Counted from the stretch's first letter, positions 1 to 11,639 are shown. The stretch: 64,000 nt of DNA from Heterocephalus glaber (GCF_000247695.1 NW_004624730.1:29990186-30054185), one strand, 5' to 3'. Notes: generated from the sequence alone by a model not told the origin. Program-made: numbers and translations.

Positions 1-756
1 TTCGTCTGAATGGCACAAGTTGACCAAAAAGTTTGCTAATACATAAATATTGACTATTTTAATCTGTTGAAAATGGAAGGCTAGCACCAAGGAGACAGTA
101 GTAAATTTCTAAAAGGAGATGGTGAAACAAAAACATTATGCAACATGAAAAGAATACCAGGGGAAAAACTGACAGAGTAGAATAACAGGAAAATTAGTCA
201 CTTCTGGAAGGAAAAAAAAAAGGATAGAGGCGGGGGAAGGAGTATTTTAAACAGGAATGTGGGCTAAAAGGGCCAGTGCTAACAGGCAAATGTGAGCTCA
301 TTTGGGAGCTAAACTAGCTTTAAGAAGAAATCTTAGTAGCATTTAATATCAAAACATAAAGTTTGTCTTAACAGAAAACTGAACAAAAATTGAGAAAATT
401 TTCTGTTAACTAGTAAGAAAGCATGTAAAAATAAAAGAATGCTGTTTACTCCTTAGGAAAGCTGCTTTGGCTTAGCTCAGACAGCAATGTCAAATGTGAA
501 TAAGAAAAATATATTTCTTTCAAGACAAGGTGAAATTCTATTATTTTCAAGTGTTGAATAAAAACAATCATTCTGGATGTCTTGTATTAATTATGTGCAT
601 GCAGTTCAGATTGAAATAATTTTTAATTATATGGTACATTTATCTGACAACTAAAATAGCAGTCCCCAAATATTTTAAGAATCATTTTTGTAAATTTTTA
701 CAGGTATAAATTGTAATTCTCTGCAGTATGAAAAGATATACCAATCTCTGTATCTG
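1..756. other. Unique AT-rich noncoding DNA
   Basis: No gene, RNA or recognisable repeat was found. The stretch is AT-rich with short A-runs (for example a run near 210) and stop codons in every frame at short intervals. Confidence 0.6.
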
Positions 757-792
757 TGGTGTGGGGGTGGTGTGGGTATGTGTGTGTGCATG

Positions 793-830
<38 letters not shown>

Positions 831-833
831 TGT
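757..833. repeat. (TG)n microsatellite, interrupted
   Basis: An imperfect TG tract begins with TGGTGTGGG-type units and becomes a pure (TG) run of about 20 units from roughly 794, ending in GCGCGTG. The small open frame that crosses it (728-946) owes its Cys/Val repeats to this tract and is not a gene. Confidence 0.95.
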
Positions 834-914
834 TTTGGCAGAGTCCCATTAATTGGTATAGTTCCTATTCAAGGTTTTGGGGACATTCATTATACAGATC
901 ACATGTTCAACCAC

Positions 915-985
915 TGCTAGTGTTTTCATCTGTCAAATGGGAATAATATATCTGCCTGAAAACTGTAGTGATTATGAACTCAACT
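915..985 (+). repeat. MIR SINE fragment
   Basis: The stretch resembles the MIR core segment: tttcatctgtcaaatggg followed by aataata, which corresponds to the usual cctcatctgtaaaatgggg/ataata core. Only this core is recognisable and the edges are uncertain. Confidence 0.5.
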
Positions 986-1887
986 AGTAGACATGTGTAT
1001 ATATGTAACATGGAAGCAGTATTTTGTTCTTTTAATTAACATCCCGATAGCTAAGTGTGGAATACGGACTTGAATTATGGATTTCCAGCTAACATATGGC
1101 AAGATGGACAGTTGTGGTGGAACCTCTTTCTCGTGCCTTGGTTGTTCATAACGTTGCTTGATGAGTCATGTGTGGCTCCCTACTTGACAGATGTAAAAAC
1201 TCTTACTTCTCTTAGCCATTCTTTAATACCTTTAGTACATATCAAATTACATGAAATATATTTTAAATAAAGAAGACAACTCTAGAGTTATATAAGCATG
1301 GAGCCGGAGCAAAATCTGCTTGTTTTTCCATGAGGAAAAAATATATACTATTTTCATTTGAAGAGAGATTTATGCATATTGAAATGAAGATACCAAATTA
1401 ATCTAATTTTAGAAACCCAAGATTTATTTTATGTAACAACCTGGAATATATCATTTGTATCACTGAATTTATGGAAATGCAGTTTTTCTTGATTTTGTTT
1501 TAAATTGCAACACTTTCATGAGTGTTTTTTTGCAAAATTTGCTGAGATACATTCCACCTCCTGCACAAAATAACTAGGTAGCACAAACACAAATACTGTT
1601 TAAAAAACATTATTTCTCCCTTTCTCCTCCCCTTCTCTTGCTCTCCCTGTTGTCCCCCTGGGAATAACTGAATAGGAAATGTTTATTTTCCAAATTACAG
1701 AAAAATGTTATCTCAAACACTGAAAGTTCTTCCTTTTCCTGGTTTGGAAATACTAAGTCATACTGAGTCACTTGTGGATTTTCTTTCACCAGTTTTATTT
1801 AAAGCATAAAATTGAGGATAGAATGACTCAGAAATTTGTCATGCATAATTAGAGCTTTTCACTTTTAGGTCACTAGTTCATATTATA
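986..1887. other. Unique AT-rich noncoding DNA
   Basis: No feature was recognised apart from a short pyrimidine-rich run at about 1614-1655. The 71-codon frame at 1055-1270 has no recognisable domain and is taken as chance. Confidence 0.55.
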
Positions 1888-2063
1888 GATGGTAATCCTC
1901 CCACTCTGGGAGGATGAGGCAGGAGGATTGCAAGTTTGAGTCTAGTCAGGGCAATTTAATGAGTCCTTGTCTCAAAATTAAAATAATAAAATGAAATAAA
2001 GGGATGGAGAGATGACTCAGTGAAAAGACCTGGGCTAGATTCCCAGTATTTAAAAAAAAAAAA
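1888..2063 (+). repeat. B1-ID composite SINE (MEN type)
   Basis: The left half is B1/7SL-derived: it reads ctctgggaggatgaggcag, then gaggattgcaagtttgag, then ccttgtctcaaaatt. An ID-derived right half follows after an A-rich linker (ggatggagagatgactcag ... gattcccagta). It ends in an A-run at 2052-2063. The first 20-25 nt of B1 are missing or unrecognisable. The copy is diverged, so it is an old insertion. Rodents with such B1-ID dimers include squirrels and some related families. Confidence 0.8.
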
Positions 2064-2406
2064 GTGTTTTGATTGTGTGTTTATCAGGAAAAGCTGTGGA
2101 GTTCACTATAAGCTCATCTCTTCTAACCTGAGTTGTGGCTTGTTGTTTGTGTTTATTACTTTATTACCAAATAAAGCCATATTCATGAATATTTAGGTAG
2201 GAGAGCAGAGACCCAGTAAGATCTGATGAGTAAGAAGCTGCTTTACCTTATTTATCTTGTGGTGACATATTACTTCCATTATCATTTGAAGAGGAAAAGG
2301 TTGAAATGATCAGAAACTTACACTTGAGGGTTGTAAATTGCCTTGTCATTAACGTTAGGAAGAAATAAGAACTGTAACTCCAGCAGATAAATTGAAAACT
2401 CAGATG

Positions 2407-2418
2407 TATGTGTCTATA
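2407..2418. repeat. Left target-site duplication of U2 retro-fragment
   Basis: The 12-bp sequence tatgtgtctata here is repeated exactly at 2460-2471, on the other side of the U2-like segment. Confidence 0.75.
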
Positions 2419-2419
2419 C

Positions 2420-2455
2420 CTACACTTGATCTTAGCCAAAAGGCTGAGAAGCAAT
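2420..2455 (-). pseudogene. U2 snRNA 5'-end pseudogene, 36 nt
   Basis: Read on the minus strand, this segment matches the first 36 nt of vertebrate U2 spliceosomal RNA with two differences that I can see (C3 to T and G11 to A). It includes the highly conserved block ccttttggctaagatcaagt, which covers the U6-pairing 5' region and the start of the branch-point recognition neighbourhood. Similarity stops abruptly after U2 position 36, so the branch-site-pairing sequence, Sm site and 3' stem-loops are absent and it cannot make functional U2. A perfect 12-bp duplication (2407-2418 and 2460-2471) flanks it and there is no poly(A), which suggests L1-mediated retroposition of a truncated or internally primed U2 RNA. 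U2 family identity is from memory of the RNA sequence. Confidence 0.85.
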
Positions 2456-2459
2456 TGAT

Positions 2460-2471
2460 TATGTGTCTATA
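2460..2471. repeat. Right target-site duplication of U2 retro-fragment
   Basis: Exact 12-bp copy of 2407-2418. The sequence just beyond is TG-rich, so chance similarity is not fully excluded, but the match abuts the U2 5' end within four bases. Confidence 0.75.
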
Positions 2472-3819
2472 TCTGTGTGTCTGTGTGTATCTATATCCTG
2501 TATTTGGATGAGTGCATAAGTGAGTCAGGATTCTTCCTATCTAATCACTTAGGAATGCCAAGGTCATAAAAACTGTTATGATTCATCTTATGTGAAAGCC
2601 TATGTGGTTACTTTGAATTTTTTTCTCAAAAGGTGTCAGGCTATGCTTTTTAGAATTTCTGAATGATTTTTGTGTAAATTAAGTGTTAAGATTGAAAGCT
2701 GAGACAGACAAATCTGTTGTCAGCCCAAGAATAAATCATGATTTTGAAGGTATGGCATATAACACCATTACCCAAGGGATTTTGCAAAGAAGGCAGTTGT
2801 CTAGAAACCGGAGACAGAATTGTCATCATCTTTCTCTGTAACTTTCGATTTTAAAAATAATTGAGAATAAATAAACTCCTAAGTAATATGTCACCTCAGG
2901 CCATGCCACATAGGCACCTAAATAATATCTTATTTCTAAATACTGCCAAATGGCTGAATTTCTTAAAACTTACAACTAAATTGTAGCAGAGGCAAAGGTC
3001 CTTCACTATAAGTATATTCTCTCTGAAGCTTTTGTAGATTTTTTTTTTTTGGTGTTAATTTATGTTAGGTTAGATTTTAAAAAGCTGAAGATGGCCAAAA
3101 TGAGTACAGAGAGTTCAGCTTGCTGTCAAATTAAAAAAGTAAGTTGGTTTCCTTGTTCTTCATTGGCTTCTCAGCCTTACTTTTAGGGCCCTGGCTTCTT
3201 AATTTGAACTGTCTTGTGGCTTTGTGTCCTCAAGAGCTAATCAGTTTAGGGTTGTTTCAACTGGTGAATACTCAAGGATATACTTTGGTCCAAGGTTGGT
3301 TTCAACCCTTATCTCATGTGATGACCCTTGGACTTCTGAAGTTCTCTCTGAACGCATAATTACTGTCTAAGCCTTGCACATAATTAAATTTATTTGCCAA
3401 GATGGGAATGAAATATAAGTATGACTGGCAGCCATGGTAATTCCCCCAAACGGAATGACAGACACTGGGACAATAATAATGTCACTACCCAGTTAATGTC
3501 TCTGAAGATAGCACACATTTGAGAAAAAAAAATGTGAAAACTGAATTTGTCCTTGACATTCTAAAGTCTGAGACTCAGAAAATACTTTGTAATTCCTTAA
3601 GCTAGTAAAAATCATTAAAATATATGCATGCATATATGACAAGCTTATGTACATATTCATGTATACTAAAGTTTTGAAGAGGACAGTATTTCCCCAGGGT
3701 TCTAGCCAGGCATAACATTTCTTATTCCCTCTCTTAAAGAGCTCTAACACTCTTATCAGTTTTCAGGAGGCAGAAGCAAACATAAAGCCATAGTGTCAAG
3801 AGCTGCATTCTTTGTTGTA
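2472..3819. other. Unique AT-rich noncoding DNA
   Basis: No gene or repeat could be named. A T-run lies near 3040-3050. The 71- and 85-codon frames at 3144-3359 (+) and 3493-3750 (-) have no recognisable domain. Confidence 0.55.
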
Positions 3820-3995
3820 AAGCCTTTGGCAACCTGTTTAATGCTCTACACCTTAAATTCATCAGATGTACCGTATTGAATGGGAACATATCTACCTTGT
3901 TGATTTTTTGTGAATCTTAAGTTAATACATGGAAAAGACTTGCAGAATTTCAGTACACACAGTAAATACCATAGATATATTAGCTATTATTAAGT
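3820..3995 (+). repeat. MIR SINE, diverged
   Basis: The order of MIR landmarks is recognisable: ttggcaacctgtttaatgct (compare the ctt-gggcaagtcacttaac segment), then gtta-atacatggaaaagact, then agtaaataccat, ending near agctattatta. All are strongly diverged. Edges are approximate. Confidence 0.55.
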
Positions 3996-4089
3996 ATTTT
4001 ATTGTAAATATTTTGAATGTCTATCTTACAAAAGAGAAACTTGTAGTGTACCCGTAAATGGAAGCCAAAATTAATGTTGCAGTTTTAAC

Positions 4090-4140
4090 AAGATGATTTA
4101 GAGCTCCAGCTCTTCCTATCAGTGTGACCTTGAAAGAGTC
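4090..4140 (+). repeat. MIR SINE, left part, split by L1
   Basis: The sequence agctccagctcttcctatc then agtgtgacctt matches the MIR 5'/core region. The MIR continues at 4679 after the inserted L1. Joined across the insert, the two parts give the usual MIR order (gtgaccttg, agtca-ataac, gaagcctcaatttcctc). Confidence 0.75.
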
Positions 4141-4329
4141 ATATAACATAAATTAGAGACATTTATAGCTAAATGGATGCACATTGAGACAATACTCTTA
4201 AGTGAAATAAATAGTACACACGTATAAATATGTGAAAGAGTCACATAACATAAATTAGAGACGTTTATATCTAAATGGATGCACATTGAGGCGATACTCA
4301 AGTGAAATAAATAGGACACGTGTAAATAT
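4131..4329 (+). repeat. 102-bp tandem duplication across L1 junction
   Basis: Two head-to-tail copies start at tgaaagagtc (4131) and tgaaagagtc (4233), exactly 102 bp apart. Each copy carries the target site (aaagagtcaYataac) followed by the 5' junction of the truncated L1 and about 80 nt of ORF2 3' coding sequence. The second copy has small deletions (actcaagtg against actcttaagtg). The duplication therefore arose during or after L1 insertion. Confidence 0.8.
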
Positions 4330-4662
4330 CAAATAGTTTCTCTAGTGTGAGAAACTGAAAGTGTAAATAAGGACTAAAAGGTGTAATAGATAATGTGAAA
4401 TAGGAAGAAAAGGTATAAAGGGGAAGGGGAATTGGGAGGGGTAGAGGAAAGGAAAGAAAGGAATGGAATTAATATGAGAAAATGAAAAAATGGAAGCAAA
4501 GTCTTTATAAATAGGGAGTCTTTGTAAATGTGGAGGGGTTGAAGGGAGGGAAGGGGAAGGAGGAAAAAATAAGAACCAAGAGAGATTATGTAAAGGTGCA
4601 AATTTCCAATGATGAATGTCATTTTACCTAAAATGTACCCAAAAAAATTAAAAAGAAAAAAA
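4148..4662 (+). mobile_element. L1 LINE 3' end, 5'-truncated
   Basis: This is a 5'-truncated L1 with the last part of ORF2 (reading LE-FIAKWMHIE-ILLSEIN), then the purine-rich L1 3' UTR (G/A-rich at about 4400-4570). The tail runs through aaaatgtaccc to an A-rich end at 4640-4662. It is flanked by target-site duplications aaagagtcatataac (4133-4147) and aaagagtcacataac (4663-4677) and sits inside a MIR. The 5' portion is duplicated (see 4131-4329). It cannot encode a working protein. Confidence 0.9.
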
Positions 4663-4678
4663 AAAGAGTCACATAACC

Positions 4679-4830
4679 TAATGAAGCCTCAATTTCCTCT
4701 TTCCAAAATGGGACAGTGCTAATATCTGGTCTTTGGTGATGCTGTGAAGATTGGATGGTATAATACGGAAAACACAGAGAAGCACCTGGCATTCAGTGAG
4801 TGCTCAGTGTGAGTCAGCTTTTGTTCTTAT
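4679..4830 (+). repeat. MIR SINE, right part, split by L1
   Basis: This continues the MIR from 4090-4140: gaagcctcaatttcctctt, then aaaatgggacagtgctaata, then gcacctggcattcagtgag and tgctcagt, which are the core and 3' landmarks of MIR. Confidence 0.85.
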
Positions 4831-6974
4831 CATGCTTTGATGAAAGAAGAACTGTGATGCATTTAACTTGAGGAATGTATTATCCTGAGAATCTGTGTAT
4901 ACAGGGCTTCCAGTTTTGTTAGCAAGGATCATTGTTCTCTACTATTTAGTGAGCATATGCCTTCATGTTTATATCTCTAATAAGTAAATAATTAGGAAAA
5001 TATTAATCTTTTGTCACTTATTCTTTGTTGATCTATTTAAGTTACCAAAAAAAAAAACCATAGCTACTTTTTATTATCTGTAGGATTTTAGTTCTGGATA
5101 AATAAGTAAATGCTTTATTAATGTTGTTTCTTGCCTATTAGCTCTGTTGTCCAGCCACATTCTAGCCACTTGTTAAGTTCAATGCTGCTGAAAAGAAAAA
5201 CAACTGATCACTACCGTCAACATGGAAATGAAGTATAGAAGCAAATAAGCCATTGCTCATTCTGTAAAATAAAGATCATGAGACTTGATATTTCCCCATC
5301 TGTTTGAAGTTTTGTAAAAGTTACGAAAACATTAGCATTTGCAAAAATAAAAGTAGTTCTATGGAAGGAAGGAAGATAGAATATTACAAAAAAAAGTGAC
5401 CAAAATTGCATGGTACAATGTTATATGGTAAGATCTTTTCTTTTATTAACAGGAAATTTTAGGGCAATCCACTTGCTTAGTGGGGTGGCAAGTGAAGAGA
5501 AAATTTAATAGGATGCATTCATCAAGGCTTGCGTATGATGAAGTGAACTTGTAAGAGCATGTTCGGTAGAATTAGAAAGTTAGTATTTCATAGTAACAGT
5601 ATATGCATCACCTATTTTGGGGAGGAGATTTTTAAGGATGATCACAGGAAAACACCTGTTTTGACACTGTGTGGAAAAGGTGCAAACATACTGGAAACTC
5701 TGTAAGTGTAAACAAGAATGCTTTGGCTAGCATCCTGCAAGGAGGTGGGTCTAAATGGTCTGCTCCAGCTTCTGCTGCTGCTGTTGCTGCTAATATTGCT
5801 GGGAAGGAAAAGTGGCTGACCTGGCATATCCTTTACTCTTGGTGCTACAGCAGTCACTCAGGAAATGTTGTTTAAGGGGAACCTTCTGGATCTCTTTCAT
5901 GGCACATGGCAAGAAGAAGCTGTATGTTATCTATTGAAGATAAAGCGTGGAGTTGGCTAATGGATTCTGGTGAGTGAATAAGGCAAATGGGGAGCTAAGA
6001 TTCCTTTTGGGTAGGGAGCCGCTCTTGAGGACTAAGATGGCATACATGGAAAAATGACCTGTAGTGCTCCAAATATCAGGAACTTTGTTTTAAGAGAGGA
6101 ACTGTGATTTTCACATTAGTAATCTTTTCTGTGATCTTATGTACATACGTTTTTATAAATAAAGTTCAAGTTTGCTCCCAGTATAACTACTTGAAGATAC
6201 TAACCTTGAAGGTGGTTAGATACTTTAGTCTATGGAGCATAGTTTTCCATATAATTTCATAGTCATTAATTTTTACTCTTTGTTTTTATTTACTCAACAA
6301 TAATTTTAAAAATGACTTTTCTAGTATTTGAAAGCCATTATTTGTCCCCATTTCTAAATGAGCTCCTTCTTTTTCACATTAATATAGGATTTTAAATTAT
6401 TTTATGTGCATAATTCTAGCCAGGAATATTGTTTTCAATTCGATATAATTAAGCAGATTAGTACAGTATATACTTATATTAGATAGTTTTAAAGGAGACA
6501 TCTTAATGTACCAATACAAGATAGTTTTCCTTGCAAGTTCCTTTATTAGTAAAATGAATATTTTAATGAGCTACCACAAAGGTCTTACTCAAATTTTGTC
6601 TCTTCAGTGTAGAGCTCCTTTGTGACAAAGCCTAATATGTGTTTAGTAATATGTATATGTATATGGCTTTTTTCATGTTTATATCAGATACAAATATATG
6701 CCAGTGAATGGCTTACCAGTGTCTTTCATTAAAATATTGGAAGAAATAAGGATTTTAAACTTTTTCATGCAGTTATAGCTCAGATTTTCCTAGAATAATT
6801 ATTCTGTGATTAATAGTCTATAAAAACTATAAACTTACAGTTAATGATAAAAGTTCTGACAAATAATGCAGAAAGAGACCTGTTTAACTTTTTAAAGCTT
6901 TAAATGAATCTGCTTTACCATGGATCTCTCCACATGTATACCTTTTAAGGGTGCCTTTTCACATATGGCAGTAC
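4831..6974. other. Unique AT-rich noncoding DNA
   Basis: No gene was recognised. A short imperfect (GCT/TGC)n run lies at about 5769-5800. The overlapping 68- and 71-codon frames on opposite strands at 5642-5875 are a by-product of that run and its GC-richer surroundings, not evidence for a gene. A-run at 5047-5058. Confidence 0.5.
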
Positions 6975-7055
6975 CCACCAGTAATTATTTATTGAACATC
7001 TGTTCCTAGGCAAACTGAGGTACTGAGGATAAAATTGTGGAGCAAATTTGTGGAG
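6975..7055 (+). repeat. L2 LINE 3'-end fragment
   Basis: The segment resembles the L2 3' sequence: ttatttattgaacatctgt, then ggcaaactgaggtactgagg, then gtggagcaa. Only about 80 bp are recognisable. Confidence 0.45.
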
Positions 7056-8438
7056 AAATATAAATGTAATTAATTTTTTAAAGTCAAAGTTTTACATTAA
7101 AAAAGCTTCCATTTTGTTTCTGGCCTAGGCACTCACTCAGCCTTTCTTTATTACAGGGCTATTACATTGATATGATGATTATTTAAAATTTTAAGATTTA
7201 GCTCAAATTAACATTTAAACTTATTGAAATGGTATTTCAGAGAGAAATTCAGATTCCTTGTTCTCTTCCTTTATAAAGTCCTAGTTCTTTCAAATTTAAA
7301 ATACTGAATGCTTAAGCGGTACTTACTGTATTGTAGGGTGAGGGCTATTTTGTTTTAGAGTACTGTCTGATCCTTAGTGACTTATCAAACATAAGTAAAC
7401 TTTTCCCAAGAAGAACCTTCATTTATTTAATGTATCATTAACAGTATATATTTTGGAAGTGAGGGAAGGAAATCAACTTTTTAAAAGAATATTATTTCAA
7501 ATTCTTACAAAGTTATTTGAGCCATTTGACACCAAGTAGCATGATTATTATTACTATTTTTCTCTTTGATTTGAAGAACATCTTCAACGATGTTCCATGA
7601 AGTCAAAAAGTATACACATATAACTACTATTAGGAAATAGAATTTCTTTTCAGCTATTTCTGGAATGTATAAAATATTGTGCATGGTTAATTTACTTGTA
7701 GTTTTGAAAAAGTGAGAGTACTTCAATGATTCTGATCATTTTTATTTGAGGCATATTAGGGATTGCAGTATTGAAGTCCTGTCATAGTTTAAACTTAGTT
7801 TCTGGCTTGGTTTCATCCAGCTCATCAAAGCAAATTGTGTTAGCTCTCCTAATACTTAAAACTCACTGGGCTCAACATAGGTTCCTGAATGCTTGTGAGC
7901 AGTTGAAGAGCATGGAAAACATAACATTATGACGCACAGACAGATGCAGAAAAATCTTAGCGAGTAGTTTGTTTGACAGTGCTTCAAAACTAAAGTAATC
8001 ACATTTTCCTTTGTTCCTCCTCTTTTCTTTCTTCCATCTCTTGCTCTTCACATGTCTGTGCACTCCTTGCCCACTTGCTTCTTTTTCTTCAAATTCTTCT
8101 CTTACTAAATTTCTTCATTCACCCTCTTCTGATCATAATAGAAAGTGGAGTTTGATAGAAAGTATGTTGCACTTTAAAAAAAAATATTTATCTTTCCATT
8201 TAAAAACCAGTTGCATTTAACCTTCTCTCTGTCTTTCCATTTTCTTTTCTAATTGCAGACAACTTTGCCTTTTACTCTCTATTGCCTTGTGGATCGGCAC
8301 CCTGGGATTGTTGTGTACTTGTAAACTTTTGATATAAAGGTTGTAATGACAGGATTTATTAACCTTCTGTCACTTTTAGATTTTTAACCTCAATACATCA
8401 GGCATGCTATAATGTGTGTTCCTTACTTTTCTTTCTAG
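7056..8438. other. Unique AT-rich noncoding DNA
   Basis: Nothing was recognised. The stretch becomes pyrimidine-rich at 8015-8110 and 8222-8260. Confidence 0.5.
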
Positions 8439-8979
8439 AACTAGATCTCCATACCCCTCCTCATCCATGTGTTGGCTTTCTTATGGGTTGCGTGAATGGC
8501 CTATCTCCATGTATTTTGTTGCCTTTCTCCATTGCTTCTTGTGTTTTGGCGGGGAGTTTTGGCGCTACCTGAGCTCTTTGCTGGTTGTTCCCCTTCTCCC
8601 AGGGTCTTGTGCTGCGTGGTCATGTCTCCACTTCCTTGGCCTTGTCTATTGACAGAGCCTTGGTTCCGGGATGGCTGCCTCTAAACCCTTGTGAGGGTGG
8701 GGAATATTCCTTCCCCTGCTGCTACAATTGAGCCCTGTGCTGGGTACCATGTGGCCCTCTACACTTGCTTTCAGTTGTTAAGGCTTCCCAAGCTTTGGCT
8801 GTGGCTCAGTGGTCTTGCTGGCAAAACCCTGAAACTTTCCTAGCCTCGACACTCAGTGGTAGCAGCAGGTGTTGGGATTTCTCCAAGCCCCTAAGACCCT
8901 GGGAGGAAGAGAATGGCTGTTGACATAGACCTCAGGAGTTCTCAAAGCACCCAGAAACTTCTCCAGAAGATATATAAAG
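8439..8979 (+). other. GC-richer block with splice-like ends
   Basis: This block of about 540 bp is clearly less AT-rich than its surroundings. Its left edge is a pyrimidine tract ending in ag (ttccttacttttctttctag, 8419-8438), a good acceptor pattern. Its right edge is aaag followed by gtaagaat (8976-8987), a strong donor pattern. No frame stays open across it and the 78-codon frame at 8416-8652 has no recognisable domain. It could be a noncoding or untranslated exon, or an unrecognised LTR/retroelement fragment with fortuitous splice signals. Confidence 0.3.
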
Positions 8980-10041
8980 GTAAGAATCTGATTTCTCCAG
9001 GAGGCTATTCTAGAAGGTAAACAAATGTCTAGCTATGGATTTAATATAAATGGAGTTTAGTAGTTAATATCCTTGAGGAACTCTGTGTTTGATCATAGAA
9101 CCAAAATAAGAGTTCTAGCATGGGAAACAACTTATTAAAAGTACTTAAGCAATTTTAGTTGATATTTTTATTTCTATTTTATTGGAAGGAAATTTGGCAT
9201 TGAATACATTTTTAAAGTATTTTATTTCATTCTTTGAATTTGAACTTATGAAGTACTGGTTTTCTCTTTTACAGTCTGCGGTGTGTATCTAGTAAGAGAA
9301 TTTTTGAGATTTAAAATGGTTAAAAACTAAATTATTTCTTTTACCAATGTCTATATTTTATTTTACCTCCTTATTAATATTTCAAACCAAAGCCATGAAA
9401 TGAACATACTCTCAAATTCTTCAAACTCAAGATTCCTAAATCCATAATTAATTCAAAAGGAATTAGAAGAGCAGCTCAGATCTTGGAAGTACTAGTATTC
9501 ATTATTGTCTTTTGTCAAAATTACTGTATAGCACATTAAATGTGGCCATCTGTTTTCTTCTGTACTTTCTTGTCAGTGTTCATAAAACCATACAAAATGA
9601 AAAGTATCTGTATTTGATAGTTTGTTAGGATGCTTTTAAATAGTAAACTTTATTTTCATCGACACTTCATTTAATATAGTTTCAAAGTAGGCCTGTGCTT
9701 TAAAATGAGCAAAAGAACAGATATCCTAATATTTTAAATCTCATAAGAAATTTTTTTCAAATTCTTCTTTTGAGTTGGTCATGAGGTTTCAGGGCCCCCT
9801 GTGTTGACACCCAATATTTTACCCCTTGAAATTTTACCTACCTGTAACAAAAAGAAGAGATGGCATCCATATAGTGTATAAAAATTGAATTGAATAAGGT
9901 ACTATACAATAATGGGTTGTATATTTTACTTGGACCTCTTTACTGTAATGATATGAATGATTTTTCCCTTCTAAGTTCAATGTAGTTTTTGTTTCTTTTA
10001 AGTAAAATGTTAAATATATGAAAATGCTGCACTTATTTCAC
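8980..10041. other. Unique AT-rich noncoding DNA
   Basis: No gene or repeat was recognised in this stretch. Confidence 0.55.
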
Positions 10042-10140
10042 TTTTTTTTCTTTTCCTTTTTTTTTTTCTGGTACCAGGAATCAAACACGGGAGCTTGTGC
10101 CTACAAGGCAGGCATGGCACCACTGAGCTAAATCCTCAGT
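10042..10140 (-). repeat. ID SINE, minus strand
   Basis: The T-rich left end (10042-10068) is the SINE A-tail read from the other strand. It is followed by ctggtaccaggaatcaaac and ends at caccactgagctaaatcctc, the complement of the ID A-box region (gatttagctcagtggtg). The copy is diverged at the B-box. Confidence 0.85.
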
Positions 10141-11639
10141 TAATATTTCTCTTAATTTGTTAAAAATAGTGGAAGTTTGGAGATTATTTTTAATTCATCA
10201 TGATTCCAGCTGAGATGTAGCAGCACCGATGGAATCTGTTTCAACATACAGAATTCCAAATTTGGTTACCTCAGTAAACTAGCACTGGTAATTAAACCCA
10301 CTGCCATACATTTTCTAGTAGAATCTTGTTCCCCCAGTACCAACCAGCCAAGGTCCCAGGTGTGGTTAGGAAAACCCAAATGTTCCTTGGACCCTGTGGT
10401 GGCTGATCGGCACCCAGGCTTGCTAAATTACCAAATGCCTGCTTTTGTACTGCCACTGATCTCACCAAAAACAACCAGTGCTCTGTGGCCAAAGCCTAAA
10501 CAATGTCACGATACCAGTGAAGTATTCATAAGCGAGTAAGCACTTGCTGCATCTTCTTTTCTCACTCAGTGCAGACGGACGAGTACACCATGCCTGAAGT
10601 CAGACCAACTTTGAGAAGTTGGTGAGGGCACACAAGCCATAGGATGCTTATTTTCAAAAACTAAAGGGTATTTAACAAAGTACTTTATTAAAACTTGAAA
10701 ATACCCAAATTTTAGTTCCTTAAAGAATAAACTATGGAATGTTTTGAAATATTTATAGTTCATTAAAATGGGTAATTGATTTCATGTGTAAAAACAGAAA
10801 AGTAAAATCCTAATGCTTTTATTTTAACTTTTCTAATGGGTTTACAGTTTTTTAAAATGCAACTTCTTTTACATTTTTAAAAAATAACTCCAGGCATAGT
10901 CTTAAACTAGGAGTTTGGATTATTCTTAACTTTGCCCTGAGTGACTTTTCTCTTCCTTGTTTTTCTAAAACTGTTATATCCCCTTGGGATGAGAAATCAA
11001 ACTAATACAGGAATGTAAACTAAATTCTTTTTTAAGAAATTCAGTTTGCAAATGAAGTACTTTTGAGTAATGAATTTTAATACTTATTTCATAAAGAATA
11101 TGAAGTTCTTAAGTATTTAATTTTCTGTAAATCTTAGAAGTGAGTGCTAGTTCTCAAAGTAAGGTCCCAGTCATAGTTATTCTTAGAATTTTTACATCAT
11201 TGAAATTTTAAGTTTTAATTCTCATTTTCCTTGTTTTGCTCTCTTCCATGAATTCCCATTCATGAGGGCTGTCTATCCTGGTGGACTATGAGCAGAATAT
11301 ATACAGTAGATATTGAGAAATGTCAAATGTATGGCATTTATTATTTATTTTATTCCTGTAATAACTTTTCTCAGCCTCATTAGGAATATCCATATAGAAA
11401 AGAAATAAAAGAACAGCTATATGGTTGGTGAAAGCAACTAAATGAAAGACAGACAGAGGGATGAGACCACATACTGACATTTTTGATGCTCTAGGGGAGT
11501 CTTAGTCTTCAAATAAAACATTCCTATTTATTATTTGTTTTAATTTGAAAATAAAAACTCTTTGAATAAAAATTACTCCAAATTAAAGTGACCTTTCTAG
11601 TAATTGTAATAGTTTATTGATTACCTGCTACTCACAAAC
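10141..11639. other. Noncoding DNA with a GC-richer patch
   Basis: The segment 10290-10500 is richer in G+C than the rest and carries a 66-codon minus frame with no family resemblance I recognise. The remainder is AT-rich and featureless. Confidence 0.4.

Noticed and set aside
728..946. 72-codon Cys/Val-rich frame
   Set aside because: The composition comes from the TG microsatellite.
2420..2455. Possibility of a functional U2 gene
   Set aside because: Only the first 36 nt are present; the branch-site-pairing sequence, Sm site and 3' stem-loops are absent.
5769..5800. Coding CTG/GCT repeat (polyglutamine or polyalanine tract)
   Set aside because: The run is short and interrupted and lies in small overlapping frames on both strands with no domain.
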